A stretch of 64,000 nt of DNA from Vibrio rumoiensis (GCF_002218045.2 NZ_AP018685.1:2604001-2668000); one strand, 5' to 3'; shown: positions 45,551-55,474, counted from the first letter of the stretch. Notes: generated by a model not told the origin, from the letters alone. Program-made: numbers and translations.

Positions 45551-47254
45551 ATGGATATTCAAACTTGGACGTTTATTCTCGTCGGTATCACCTTTGCGTT
45601 GTATATCGGCATTGCTATTTGGGCTCGCGCTGGATCCACCAGTGAGTTCTATGTCGCAGGGGGCGGGGTTCACCCAGTCGCCAATGGCATGGCAACCGCT
45701 GCCGACTGGATGTCAGCGGCATCTTTCATTTCAATGGCAGGTATCATTTCTTTTGCCGGCTACGATGGCTCGGTTTACTTAATGGGTTGGACTGGCGGTT
45801 ACGTATTATTAGCACTTTGTTTAGCCCCTTATCTACGTAAATTCGGCAAGTTCACGGTTCCTGATTTCATTGGTGACCGTTACTATTCTCGTACCGCACG
45901 CTTAGTGGCGATCTTCTGTGCCATCTTCATTTCTTTCACTTATGTGGCAGGCCAAATGCGTGGCGTGGGCGTGGTATTTGCTCGCTTCTTAGAAGTCGAC
46001 ATCAACCTCGGCATCATCATTGGTATGGCGATAGTGTTCTTCTACGCTGTCCTTGGTGGCATGAAAGGCATTACTTATACTCAGGTTGCTCAATTCTGCG
46101 TACTGATTTTCGCTTTCTTAGTGCCGGCGATTTTTACCTCTATCATGATGACTGGTAATGTGTTCCCACAAATTGGTATGGGTTCCACCATTTCAGGTTC
46201 GGATGTGTACTTGATGGACCGTTTAGAAGGCTTAACTCAAGAACTTGGGTTCACCTCCTACATTAATGGCTCGAAAAGTACCGTAGATGTGTTCTTCATT
46301 ACCGCCGCGTTAATGGTGGGTACTGCAGGTCTACCACACGTGATCATCCGTTTCTTCACCGTGCCTAAAGTAAAAGATGCGCGTATTTCTGCAGGTTGGG
46401 CATTACTGTTCATTTCTCTGCTTTACACCACAGCACCTGCTGTTGCGTCATTTGCTCGCGTAAACCTAATCGAGACCATTAATGGTCCAGATCAACAAGG
46501 TGTTATGGCTGAGAACGCACCAAGCTGGTACCACAACTGGGAAAGCACTGGCCTTGTTTCTTGGGAAGATAAGAACGGCGATGGTAAAATGTTCTACTCA
46601 GGTGATGAACGTAATGAGATGAGCATCAACCGCGATATCATCGTACTGGCCTCTCCAGAACTTGCAAAATTACCTAACTGGGTAGTGGCGCTGCTGGCAG
46701 CAGGTGGTTTAGCGGCCGCACTATCGACCGCCGCAGGCTTATTATTGGTTATCTCGACCTCAATCTCTCATGATTTATTGAAGAAAGAGTTCAAGCCCAA
46801 TATGACCGATAAGCAGGAACTGCTATTTGCTCGGGGAGCCGCCGCATTAGCGATTATCGGGGCTGGTTATCTAGGTATCAACCCTCCAGGCTTTGTGGCG
46901 CAAGTAGTGGCCTTTGCCTTCGGCTTAGCCGCCGCCTCCTTCTTCCCTGCCATCATCTTAGGTATTTTCTATAAGAAGATGAACAAAGAAGGTGCGATTG
47001 CTGGTATGGTGACCGGTATCGTATTTACCGCTGCGTACATTATTTACTTTAAATTTGTTAACCCAGCGGCTAGCACACCAGATAATTGGTTCTTCGGTAT
47101 CAGCCCAGAAGGCATTGGTACTCTAGGCATGTGCTTAAACTTTGTGGTCTCAATTGTGGTGAATAAATTTACCGCAGAGGTACCGCAAGATGTACAAGAT
47201 ATGGTTGAGTCAATCCGCTTCCCGAAAGGCGCAGGCACAGCACACGACCACTAA
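45551..47254 (+). CDS. Sodium:solute symporter large subunit (probable acetate permease)
   Basis: 567 residues, SSF family with about thirteen membrane segments; the N-terminal GGVHPVANGMATAADWMSAA and FISFTYVAGQMRGVG regions are typical. It is of the VC_2705/ActP-like type annotated as cation/acetate symporter. Acetate as substrate is inferred from relatives and from the crbS-crbR-acs context. A hydrophilic insert (about 315-360) faces one side of the membrane. Forms an operon with the DUF4212 gene. Confidence 0.88.
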   Translation: MDIQTWTFILVGITFALYIGIAIWARAGSTSEFYVAGGGVHPVANGMATAADWMSAASFISMAGIISFAGYDGSVYLMGWTGGYVLLALCLAPYLRKFGKFTVPDFIGDRYYSRTARLVAIFCAIFISFTYVAGQMRGVGVVFARFLEVDINLGIIIGMAIVFFYAVLGGMKGITYTQVAQFCVLIFAFLVPAIFTSIMMTGNVFPQIGMGSTISGSDVYLMDRLEGLTQELGFTSYINGSKSTVDVFFITAALMVGTAGLPHVIIRFFTVPKVKDARISAGWALLFISLLYTTAPAVASFARVNLIETINGPDQQGVMAENAPSWYHNWESTGLVSWEDKNGDGKMFYSGDERNEMSINRDIIVLASPELAKLPNWVVALLAAGGLAAALSTAAGLLLVISTSISHDLLKKEFKPNMTDKQELLFARGAAALAIIGAGYLGINPPGFVAQVVAFAFGLAAASFFPAIILGIFYKKMNKEGAIAGMVTGIVFTAAYIIYFKFVNPAASTPDNWFFGISPEGIGTLGMCLNFVVSIVVNKFTAEVPQDVQDMVESIRFPKGAGTAHDH

Positions 47255-47283
47255 TAAGTTAGGATAAACATCCTTAAATAAAC

Positions 47284-47316
47284 AAAGCCCGAAGCGTTTA
47301 AATGCTTCGGGCTTTT
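47284..47316 (+). terminator. Symporter operon terminator
   Basis: Stem AAGCCCGAAGC/GCTTCGGGCTT around a short loop, then five T. Confidence 0.88.
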
Positions 47317-47322
47317 TGCATT

Positions 47323-47404
47323 GCTCGTTGCTCGTTGTTCGTTGTTCGTTGTTCGTTGTTCGTTGTTCGTTGTTCGTTGTTCGTTGTTCGTTGTTCGTTG
47401 TTCG
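47323..47404. repeat. Tandem heptanucleotide repeat (GYTCGTT) x11
   Basis: Two GCTCGTT and nine GTTCGTT units in a row (47323-47399) plus a partial unit. It begins just after the symporter terminator. The unit is stop-free in all frames and produces spurious repetitive frames on both strands. Confidence 0.95.
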
Positions 47405-47463
47405 AAAATAGGTTAAAGATACCTGTCGTCCTGTCAACAAACACAAACTGCTTTTTCGATAAA

Positions 47464-47513
47464 CGAGAAGCGAAGCGCCCAAGCCACAAGAAACGCTACA
47501 CCTAGAAACTAGG
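47464..47513. repeat. Composite intergenic repeat, right-end fragment (copy D)
   Basis: CGAGAAGCGAAGCGCCCAAGC matches the right end of copy C (19 of 21), and CCTAGAAACTAGG matches the outer edge of copies B and C. It ends 13 bp from the stop of the next minus-strand gene. Confidence 0.6.
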
Positions 47514-47526
47514 GACTATAACCCCC

Positions 47527-47778
47527 TTAACCTTTCTCAACCTCAAGATCCAACACTTGCGCGACGGCTTCAAGTTCAACTAAATCTTCCACAAACAACA
47601 AGGCATTTGAATCATCCACCGCAAGATAAAAGCTCCCTTTGCCATCAGGCGTATTAATAGCAATCGCGTGAATATTCTCCACTTTATCCGCGACCACTAA
47701 ACCGCCCATCGCAATGCGCACTTGCCCCTGGAAAATCTCAACTAACACACCTTGTTTGGTTTGGTATTCACCCATCAT
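47527..47778 (-). CDS. Small conserved-type hypothetical protein
   Basis: 83 residues, acidic, no membrane segment, a likely beta-rich fold (alternating Val/Ile pattern VLVEIFQGQVRIAMGGLVVADKV shortened here to its first part). I do not recognise a family. AAGGA stands nine bases before the first of two adjacent ATGs. It lies 45 bp downstream of crbS on the same strand, so it could be the last gene of that transcript. Confidence 0.6.
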   Translation of the reverse strand: MMGEYQTKQGVLVEIFQGQVRIAMGGLVVADKVENIHAIAINTPDGKGSFYLAVDDSNALLFVEDLVELEAVAQVLDLEVEKG

Positions 47779-47823
47779 ATTCGTACATCCTTTTATTATT
47801 CATTTTGCGCACAGTACCAAGAT

Positions 47824-50800
47824 CTATAAACGATTCAATACCGCTCTTAATTTCAATGGTTTGACTGGTTTAGCTAAGAACTGAAAACCGCCGGATTGAA
47901 TAGCTTGATTCACTTCTTCTGAGCGATCAGCACTGATCACAACCCCAGCAAAACTATCACCAATTTGCTCTCTTATTGCCAGCAACACCTCTAACCCTGT
48001 ACGACCATTATCTAGATGGTAATCAGAAAAGACCACTTCTGGGCTCCAATCTTGTTCTAGTGCACTCAAACTTTGTTTTAAATCGAGCGCAGTACGAACT
48101 TCACATCCCCAACGCTCTAGTAAGGTTTTCATGCCCAATAAAATCTCTGGCTCATTGTCAACGCACAAAACTTTTATATTCGCCAGAGGCTCGTGCTCTA
48201 CCGCTTTTGCTTTCGCTTCAACCACCGGAAGTTGATGGCAGCGCTTCAAGCTTACTGAAAAGACGGTGCCTTGTTGTGGCCATGAACGTAACTCTAAAGC
48301 ATGCCCTAGTAAACGAGTGATCCCGCGAGCTATCGCCAAGCCAAGCCCCAACCCTTGATCGGCGCGGTTTTCATCGACACGGGTAAATTCATCAAAAATT
48401 TCACCTTGTTTCTCAAGCGGAATGCCAATGCCGTTATCCCACACTTCAATCCGAATATCGTCCTTAGTTCGCCTCACACCAAGCAACACTTTGCCTCTGC
48501 GCCCTTCTTGTTGACTATAACGAAACGCGTTAGTGAGAAGATTTTGTAGTACCCGTCTTAGCAGCTTAGGGTCGGATTCAACCATCAATTGCGTCGGTAC
48601 TCGTTCAAATTCAATATTTTGCTCTGCGGCCAGTACACTGAATTCCGCATCCAATTTATCGAGCACTTCTCGCAATTCAAAACAACGAACATCGGTCGGC
48701 ACTTTGCCGGATTCTAAACGAGAAATATCCAATAAATCGCCGATCAGATCTTCTGCCGCGCCCAAGGCACTTTCAATGTGTGCTGAAAATTGTTTGGTAT
48801 TGGTATCATTGGCGGTTTCACTGAGCGATGAGGCAAATAAGCGGGCCGCATTGAGTGGCTGCATTAAGTCATGGCTCACCGCGGCGAGTAATCGACTTTT
48901 CGATTGAGAAGCATGTTGCGCATCTTGAGTCGCCGCCACCAATTTGGTGTTCAATTTTTCTAACTCATGAGTTCGTTCTTGCACTCGATCTTCTAAGGTT
49001 TCATTGGCTTCTTTTAATGCCTGTTCAGCGCGACGGAACGCGGTAATATCAGAAAAGCTCATCACGAACCCACCACCGGGCATTGGGTTGCCTTGCACTT
49101 CAATCACTTGCCCGTCATCACGGATTCGAGAAGAGGTATGCTTAGTACCGCGTTCCAAATGTTCGACTCGACGGCGTACGTGCAATTCAGGATCGCCCGG
49201 TCCACATAAACCTTGTTGAGCATTATGACGAATCACATCGGCAATCGGCCGTCCCACTTGAATCAAGCCTGGAGGAAAATCGAATAGCTCTAAATAGCGT
49301 TGATTCCATGCCACCAGCCGCAGTTGTTTATCGACGACCGCAATCCCTTGGCTCACATGCTCTATCGCCCCTTGCAGTAAACCACGACTAAAGTCATACA
49401 ACTCTGACGCTTCATCGACGATCGCCGCCACTTCTTCCAACTGCATATTGCGACCTTGCAGCGCAGAAGTAAGCACTAAACGAGAAGACGATGCCCCAAA
49501 TACCCCCGCCAACACCCGTTCGGTATGACGAATCAAAGAAGCCGAAGCTTGTTGTTGCGGCAATAAGGTTTCGCTTTGTTGTGACCAAAAAAGTTGGAAA
49601 GCATGGCGAGCCCGCTTACGCCCAACAAACCTAGAAGCCAACATTTCAAGCTCAGCCACACTCACTCGGCTTTGATATAAACTGACATCTTCACTTTCTG
49701 GAAAAGGTGTACCAACAAAAGAAGCGGCTTGCAGGCGATCGCTTAAGCTTGAACGAGTGATCAATGATACCAAAAGATACGCGGCACTATTCACGACTAA
49801 GCTCAATGCCATTCCCCAATCGGAAGACTTCAAATTTAAACTTTGCAACCATTCTGGTGGGGTTAAGAACCAGACCAAAAAGTTGGTTTCTTCACTGCCC
49901 GCCAACATATTGGTTTGCAGCATTAAGGTGGCCAGCCATACCACAAAACCAAGGATCAGGCCGACATACACCCCTTGCCGATTACCTTTACGCCAATACA
50001 AACCACCCAATAATGCTGGGGCAAATTGGGCTATGGCCGCAAAAGATAATAAACCTATCACCGATAATGACGGCACTCGATCCAGTATTTGATAAAAGCC
50101 CCACGCGCCCGCTAGCAACAAAGCAATTAAAGCGCGGCGAACATTGAGTAATAAACCTGAAATTTGCTTTGGCTTGGCATTGGATAAACGCATGCGACGC
50201 AACAGCATCGGCCATACCAAATCATTGGACACCATAATCGTCAACGCAATCGTCGAGACAATCACCATGCCACTGGCCGCCGAAGTGCCCCCTAGATACG
50301 CAAGCAAAGCGATGGTGTCTGCGTCGGCGGAAAGCGGCACACTAATCACATAAGCGTCGGCACTCGAACCTCCTAATAAATATTGCCCCGCCCATGCAAC
50401 CGGCAATACAAATAACCCCATGAGTAATAAGTAAACAGGAAAGACTCGCCTTGCGACATGCAAATCACGAGCTTGGTCATTTTCAACAATGGTGGTATGG
50501 AATTGGCGAGGCAAACAGATGATCGCCGCCATGGTCAGCACCATATGAATGACTAAAGTAGGAATATTGGGGGCTTGATAATATTGCTGCGTCAGATCCG
50601 ACATGCTGATGTCAGGCGCTTGGTAAATCAGGTAAACCACAAACACGCCAACCACGAGAAAGGCAAATAACTTCACTACCGATTCAAACGCCACCGCCAT
50701 CATAATGCCACGATGGTGTTCCGTGCTGTCGATATGGCGCGTACCAAATAGCATGGTAAATACCGCCAACACCCCGACCACAAACCATGACACTTGCATA

Positions 50801-51264
50801 TCTTGATAGCCAAGTTGCTGCATTAAATTAGGGGCAACCAGTTCCAGCCCCATGGTAATGCCTCGTAATTGCAAAGCGATATAAGGCAACACGCCAATCA
50901 CCGCAATGAGTGTCACGGTAATGGCGAGCCCTTGAGATTTACCATAACGCGCGGCGATAAAATCCGCGATAGAGGTAATGTGCTCACGCTTAGTGATCAG
51001 AATTAAGCGTGCAAGAATGCGCCAGCCAAAAGTAAAGACAATGATTGGTGCGAGATAAATCGGTAAGAAGGACCACATATCAGCACTGGCTTGGCCAACC
51101 GTGCCGTAAAAGGTCCAAGAGGTACAATAGACCGCAATGGATAAACTATAGATCCAAGGTCGCCAGCGAAATAACCAGCTTTTTTGCCTATCGCCATACC
51201 AGGCAATTAAAAACAGTATCCCTAAATACGCCAGTGATACTGGGATCACTATCCATCCTTGCAT
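47824..51264 (-). CDS. crbS: Transporter-linked hybrid histidine kinase, probable CrbS
   Basis: 1146 residues: an SSF transporter-like N-terminal half (about 1-480, thirteen or so membrane segments), a linker, a PAS domain (about 645-765), coiled coil, HisKA with AAVSHDLMQPLNAAR, HATPase with DNGIGI and GLGLGLAIARG, and a C-terminal receiver (VVFSDYHLDNGRTG). This is the CrbS build from V. cholerae and V. fischeri-type bacteria, which with CrbR turns on acs. The signal is thought to be acetate-related but is not proven. Ribosome site GAGGG. An unrelated NahK/ErcS-like hybrid kinase is the alternative. Confidence 0.85.
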   Translation of the reverse strand: MQGWIVIPVSLAYLGILFLIAWYGDRQKSWLFRWRPWIYSLSIAVYCTSWTFYGTVGQASADMWSFLPIYLAPIIVFTFGWRILARLILITKREHITSIADFIAARYGKSQGLAITVTLIAVIGVLPYIALQLRGITMGLELVAPNLMQQLGYQDMQVSWFVVGVLAVFTMLFGTRHIDSTEHHRGIMMAVAFESVVKLFAFLVVGVFVVYLIYQAPDISMSDLTQQYYQAPNIPTLVIHMVLTMAAIICLPRQFHTTIVENDQARDLHVARRVFPVYLLLMGLFVLPVAWAGQYLLGGSSADAYVISVPLSADADTIALLAYLGGTSAASGMVIVSTIALTIMVSNDLVWPMLLRRMRLSNAKPKQISGLLLNVRRALIALLLAGAWGFYQILDRVPSLSVIGLLSFAAIAQFAPALLGGLYWRKGNRQGVYVGLILGFVVWLATLMLQTNMLAGSEETNFLVWFLTPPEWLQSLNLKSSDWGMALSLVVNSAAYLLVSLITRSSLSDRLQAASFVGTPFPESEDVSLYQSRVSVAELEMLASRFVGRKRARHAFQLFWSQQSETLLPQQQASASLIRHTERVLAGVFGASSSRLVLTSALQGRNMQLEEVAAIVDEASELYDFSRGLLQGAIEHVSQGIAVVDKQLRLVAWNQRYLELFDFPPGLIQVGRPIADVIRHNAQQGLCGPGDPELHVRRRVEHLERGTKHTSSRIRDDGQVIEVQGNPMPGGGFVMSFSDITAFRRAEQALKEANETLEDRVQERTHELEKLNTKLVAATQDAQHASQSKSRLLAAVSHDLMQPLNAARLFASSLSETANDTNTKQFSAHIESALGAAEDLIGDLLDISRLESGKVPTDVRCFELREVLDKLDAEFSVLAAEQNIEFERVPTQLMVESDPKLLRRVLQNLLTNAFRYSQQEGRRGKVLLGVRRTKDDIRIEVWDNGIGIPLEKQGEIFDEFTRVDENRADQGLGLGLAIARGITRLLGHALELRSWPQQGTVFSVSLKRCHQLPVVEAKAKAVEHEPLANIKVLCVDNEPEILLGMKTLLERWGCEVRTALDLKQSLSALEQDWSPEVVFSDYHLDNGRTGLEVLLAIREQIGDSFAGVVISADRSEEVNQAIQSGGFQFLAKPVKPLKLRAVLNRL

Positions 51265-51465
51265 ATCGCCCTCAAATCATACATCCATGTATTTACAAGG
51301 ATTGTGCTACGAGGGCGAGTGACTCTCAATCAATTTGATGTTGAAGTGTGGGCCAAGTGCAAAAACAACTTAGCGCAAAACAAATTAGTGCAAAAACAGA
51401 TTCGTACCAAAGCGAGCTCAAGTACAACCTTAGACCACTAGCGTTAAAAATATCGTTGAGCTGAT

Positions 51466-52611
51466 TTAGCGAGCCCGTTCATCCAATTTAACCAATAGCG
51501 CCAATACACCCATCGCAGCCATCACCCAAAAGATCCCAGCGTGTAAATATTCATAGCCCCATCCACTCAATGCTGTCATTGCCGCGACAAATGCCCCCAA
51601 AGGAATCGCGTTATACAGCGATTGTAATGGCACCATTTGGTTGTCATCGGCTTGTTGAATATAGCGAATAGTCGCAAAATGTGTCAGAGCAAAAGTGAGG
51701 CCGTGCAACGTCTGTAAACCCGCCAGCATCCAAACCTCATGGGTTAACGCTAAACCACTCCAGCGCACAATCACAGCCAATGACGCCAATAAAAACATGC
51801 TTCTTAATGACCAACGAGCAAACAAACGAGCACTAAACGCAAATAACAGCACTTCAGATACGACTGAAAAGCTCCACAAATAACCTATGGTCGACTCAGC
51901 AATGCCAGCTTCTTTCCAATAAATCGAACTAAAACTGTAATAAGCCGCATGTGAACCTTGCAACAAGGCCACCAACAACAGAAATTTAATGACCGGCCAC
52001 TGCTTTAACAGTGCGAGCAAAGGCGGTCTGGCTTTCTTTGCATCTTCAGATTGCGTAACAGGCTTTTGTGATGGTTGACGTAACGACATCAATACCGTCA
52101 CCAATAAACCCGCGGCTGCCGTGTAAATGATCATATTGCTGCCAAACCCATTAGCGAGATAACCGACTAAGGTGGAACCCACAATAAAGGCGACCGACCC
52201 CCATAAACGGCTGCGGCCATAATCAATCAATTTGAGTTTGCTGTAGTAATTGGCCACCGAATCCGACAATGGCATCCCCGGTCCAAAGCAAGTATTAAAC
52301 CCAATCACGGCTAATGCCAACCACAAAAAACGCCCTCCTGCGGCTAAATGCAAACTGGTAAAAATCAGGCAACCCAACGTCAAAATGCGCAATGCAGGCA
52401 GCAAATATTCCACTTTATGCACACGAGGTGTCACCATCAAATTCACCACACAACGTGTCGCAAAACCCAGTCCTAGCAAAATCCCAATGTCTGCCGCAGA
52501 CACCCCTTGATCTGAAAGCCAAATCCCCCAAAAAGGCAGGTACACGCCATAAACAAAAAAGAAACCGAAAAAGTATTGGGATATCCAACCAAAAGGCGCA
52601 GGCTTGAGCAT
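51466..52611 (-). CDS. MFS transporter, HcaT-like
   Basis: 381 residues, twelve membrane segments. It resembles the 3-phenylpropionate permease HcaT group, with YGVYLPFWGIWLSDQG near the start and GRSRLWGSVAFI in the first half. The real substrate is unknown. A frame extends to 52656, but GGATGG lies just before the ATG at 52611, where the family-like sequence starts. Encoded between crbS and the DUF294 gene. Confidence 0.82.
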   Translation of the reverse strand: MLKPAPFGWISQYFFGFFFVYGVYLPFWGIWLSDQGVSAADIGILLGLGFATRCVVNLMVTPRVHKVEYLLPALRILTLGCLIFTSLHLAAGGRFLWLALAVIGFNTCFGPGMPLSDSVANYYSKLKLIDYGRSRLWGSVAFIVGSTLVGYLANGFGSNMIIYTAAAGLLVTVLMSLRQPSQKPVTQSEDAKKARPPLLALLKQWPVIKFLLLVALLQGSHAAYYSFSSIYWKEAGIAESTIGYLWSFSVVSEVLLFAFSARLFARWSLRSMFLLASLAVIVRWSGLALTHEVWMLAGLQTLHGLTFALTHFATIRYIQQADDNQMVPLQSLYNAIPLGAFVAAMTALSGWGYEYLHAGIFWVMAAMGVLALLVKLDERAR

Positions 52612-52802
52612 GATTCCATCCAAGGGCTTGTTGAGAAACAAAAAAACAGGCGTCATTATGCCTGTTATCCTACACAGTGACTATTCCAGTCATGCGAAAA
52701 ATAATCAGTCAACAAAGCAGCATCAAGTAAGAAGTCTATATAGACCAAAGTCGTCTAGCGTGACCCAATGAAAATCGCCACACTAAAATCTCCCATTTTT
52801 GT

Positions 52803-54632
52803 ATGAGTGTGGTTGCCATGCCTGATAAATTTAATATGACATTAGCACCCTTTGATCGCTTATCAGAACAGCAACAGGCACAACTACGCTCAAATCTTGA
52901 TGTGGCTTACTTTCGCCAATCTGACACCATTCTCACGCCCGGAAAATGCGATGAGAACCTGTATGTATTAATTAAAGGTGCGGTAGAAGAAACCAGTGAT
53001 GATGGTAGAGAAGTGTTTGCTCACTACGGCCATGAAGACATGTTTGATGTGCGCTCGCTACTCGATGGCACTATAAAACATCGTTATACCGCCTTGGAGG
53101 ACACGCTCTCTTATCTGCTTCCTCGACGTATTTTCCTAGCGCTATATAAGGAAAACGAGGACTTTGCCGCCTATTTTGATAACAATTTATCGGCTCGCCA
53201 GCAGCGAATTGAGCAAGCGCATAATCAACAAAATTTAGCGGAATTCATTCTCACCAAAGTCGATGAGGCGATCTACACGCCAGCACTGATACTCGAGAGC
53301 GATGCCAATTTAAAACAAGCCACCGAACAAATGCAACAACATGGTAGTGATGCCGCGTTAATCGCTCTACCCAAACGGCAATATACTGATTCACAATTGC
53401 CGTTTGGCATTATTACTCGCACCGATTTATTACACGCGATCGCACTGGAACAACAACCGCTTGATTGTCCGGCGCAACAAGTGGCGAACTTTCCGGTTCT
53501 GCATGTGCCTGAAGGCGATTATTTATTTGATGCCATGATCATGATGACTCGCTATAAGTGCAAACGCCTTGCGGTCACTCAAGGTCAACAAATCGTTGGC
53601 ATGCTCAACCTCACTCAAGTGTTGAGCGCTTTTTCTACTCACTCACACGTATTAACCTTGAGAATTGCCAACGCGAATAATCTAGATGAGCTTATCGATG
53701 CCGCCAGTCGGCAACGAGAGTTAGTACAAACCCTACAACATAACGGCATTCGTACTCGATTCATTATGGAGCTTATTTCTGCGGTCAATGAACAAATCAT
53801 AGAGAAAGCTTTTGCGCTTATCGTGCCAGCGCATTTACATGATCATTGCTGCTTATTAGTGCTCGGTTCGGAAGGACGTGGCGAGCAAATCCTAAAGACC
53901 GATCAAGACAATGCGCTAATCATCAAAGATGGTCTGCATTGGCATCAATTTGGCCCGTTAATGGATCGTTTTAGTGAAACTTTGCAACGACTAGGTTATC
54001 CACCTTGTCCAGGTAAAGTGATGGTCAATAATCCTGAATGGGTCAAGAGCCAACTAGATTGGAAAAAATGCTTACAACAATGGACCAAAGAAAGCTCATC
54101 CTCTTCGGTAATGAAGCTGGCCATTTTTTCGGACGCTCAAGCGATTGCTGGCAATAAAAGCTTACTCGAACCTCTGAAACAACAACTACACACGTTAATG
54201 CACAATAATGGACTAGGCTTAATGGAGTTCGCCCGCCCAGCACTAGGCTTTGCGGTGCCACTGACTTTTTTTGGCCAAGTTAAACAAAACAAACAAGGGA
54301 TAGATATTAAACAAGGCGGCATTTTCCCGATCGTACACGGCATTCGCACATTAGCGTTAGAACATCAAATTCTCGCCAGCAATACTTTTGAGCGAATCGA
54401 GCAACTACAACAACAAAATATTCTAGAAAGCTTAACCGCGGATAATTTGTCGGAAGCCCTCAAGTTATTTATCAAATGGCGACTGTCGCAACAACTTACT
54501 TGCCAACATAGCCATAATCAACTGGATGTTCAAAGCCTCAATCGTAGTGAGCGCGATCTCCTGCGTCATAGCCTACATGTGGTTAAAAAATTCAAGCAAT
54601 GGCTTAGCTACCACTATCAAATTCGAGAGTAA
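52803..54632 (+). CDS. cNMP-binding / CBS / DUF294 nucleotidyltransferase-like protein
   Basis: 609 residues: an N-terminal cyclic-nucleotide-binding-like domain (about 15-130), a CBS pair (about 150-285), a DUF294 putative nucleotidyltransferase (about 300-440, with GSEGRGEQ and TDQDNALI, like the GlnE/GlnD fold) and DUF294_C (about 455-600). The cNMP domain lacks an obvious phosphate-binding Arg motif, so ligand binding is uncertain. Genes of this kind often stand with a DnaQ-like exonuclease next to acs and acetate permeases. Start may be 52803 or 52818; neither has a clear ribosome site. Confidence 0.85.
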   Translation: MSVVAMPDKFNMTLAPFDRLSEQQQAQLRSNLDVAYFRQSDTILTPGKCDENLYVLIKGAVEETSDDGREVFAHYGHEDMFDVRSLLDGTIKHRYTALEDTLSYLLPRRIFLALYKENEDFAAYFDNNLSARQQRIEQAHNQQNLAEFILTKVDEAIYTPALILESDANLKQATEQMQQHGSDAALIALPKRQYTDSQLPFGIITRTDLLHAIALEQQPLDCPAQQVANFPVLHVPEGDYLFDAMIMMTRYKCKRLAVTQGQQIVGMLNLTQVLSAFSTHSHVLTLRIANANNLDELIDAASRQRELVQTLQHNGIRTRFIMELISAVNEQIIEKAFALIVPAHLHDHCCLLVLGSEGRGEQILKTDQDNALIIKDGLHWHQFGPLMDRFSETLQRLGYPPCPGKVMVNNPEWVKSQLDWKKCLQQWTKESSSSSVMKLAIFSDAQAIAGNKSLLEPLKQQLHTLMHNNGLGLMEFARPALGFAVPLTFFGQVKQNKQGIDIKQGGIFPIVHGIRTLALEHQILASNTFERIEQLQQQNILESLTADNLSEALKLFIKWRLSQQLTCQHSHNQLDVQSLNRSERDLLRHSLHVVKKFKQWLSYHYQIRE

Positions 54633-54637
54633 CGCAT

Positions 54638-55273
54638 ATGAATGCTCTGCAACGTTTATATTGGTTTTATCGCCTCAAACATTCCCCATACCAACCTCTT
54701 TTTGGTGTCATACCGAAAGGAGAGTTTGTATCTCTTGATTGTGAAACCACCAGCTTAAACCCACAACAAGCGGAGCTAGTCACTATCGCTGCCACCAAAA
54801 TCATCAATAATAAAATCATCACCAGTGAGCCGTTTCATATCAAACTCAAAGCGCCACAATCATTGAGCTCAAGCTCGATTAAAATTCATCAACTTCGGCA
54901 TCATGATCTGGCCGGTGGTTATTCGGAAGCAGAAGGATTAGAAAAACTGCTCGCCTTTATTGGTAATCGTCCTCTAGTGGGTTATCACATTCGTTACGAT
55001 AAAACCATTTTAGACCGCGCCTATCGAAAACACTTTGGCTTTCCGCTACCCAATCCATTGATTGAAGTCAGTCACCTTTACCATCAACAGATAGAACGAC
55101 TATTGCCCAATGCTTATTGTGATTTAAGTTTAGAGGCGATCTGCCGACATTTAGAACTGCCGATTCAAGAGCGCCATGATGCACTGCAAGATGCCATCAC
55201 CGCAGCACTCATTTATGTCCGACTCACCTATGGCAACATGCCAAACCCTAGCCTTGCCTATAAAAAACGTTAA
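54638..55273 (+). CDS. DnaQ-like 3'-5' exonuclease
   Basis: 211 residues, DEDDh exonuclease fold: DCETT (first Asp and Glu), VGYHIRYDKTILDRA (second Asp) and ERHDALQDAIT (His and last Asp). Similar to the proofreading subunit but part of the acetate cluster. It starts five bases after the DUF294 gene, so they form one unit. The substrate is unknown: a nucleic acid end or a nucleotide signal are both possible. Confidence 0.87.
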   Translation: MNALQRLYWFYRLKHSPYQPLFGVIPKGEFVSLDCETTSLNPQQAELVTIAATKIINNKIITSEPFHIKLKAPQSLSSSSIKIHQLRHHDLAGGYSEAEGLEKLLAFIGNRPLVGYHIRYDKTILDRAYRKHFGFPLPNPLIEVSHLYHQQIERLLPNAYCDLSLEAICRHLELPIQERHDALQDAITAALIYVRLTYGNMPNPSLAYKKR

Positions 55274-55358
55274 GGCTGGCGCCACCAAAAACATCAGATC
55301 TAGCTCTCATTTTACTCGATAAAATCAGACGAAAAGCCTTTATTAACAACATCTAAGC

Positions 55359-55371
55359 CTAAAGTCTAATT
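55359..55371 (+). promoter_or_regulatory. CTAAAGTCTAATT motif before acs
   Basis: Differs from the repeated motif before the symporter (CTAAGGTCTAATA) at two positions. It lies 116 bp before the acs start. Candidate CrbR site by inference. Confidence 0.35.
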
Positions 55372-55445
55372 GTGGAAGTCCCAACATAGGCAGAAAGTAG
55401 AAATCAAACAACAGCCAATAAATTTCTTCCGTACCGATTAAAGAA

Positions 55446-55460
55446 TTGAGTCAGACTCAA
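55446..55460. promoter_or_regulatory. Palindrome in the acs leader
   Basis: TTGAGTCAGACTCAA is a perfect odd palindrome that ends four bases before the acs ribosome site AAGGAGAG. It could be a protein operator or a small mRNA hairpin. Confidence 0.35.
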
Positions 55461-55474
55461 GCAAGGAGAGCCCA

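Noticed and set aside
47210..47505. Several frames on both strands with repeated EQRTTNN or VRCSLF
   Set aside because: Produced by the GYTCGTT repeat, which has no stops in any frame.
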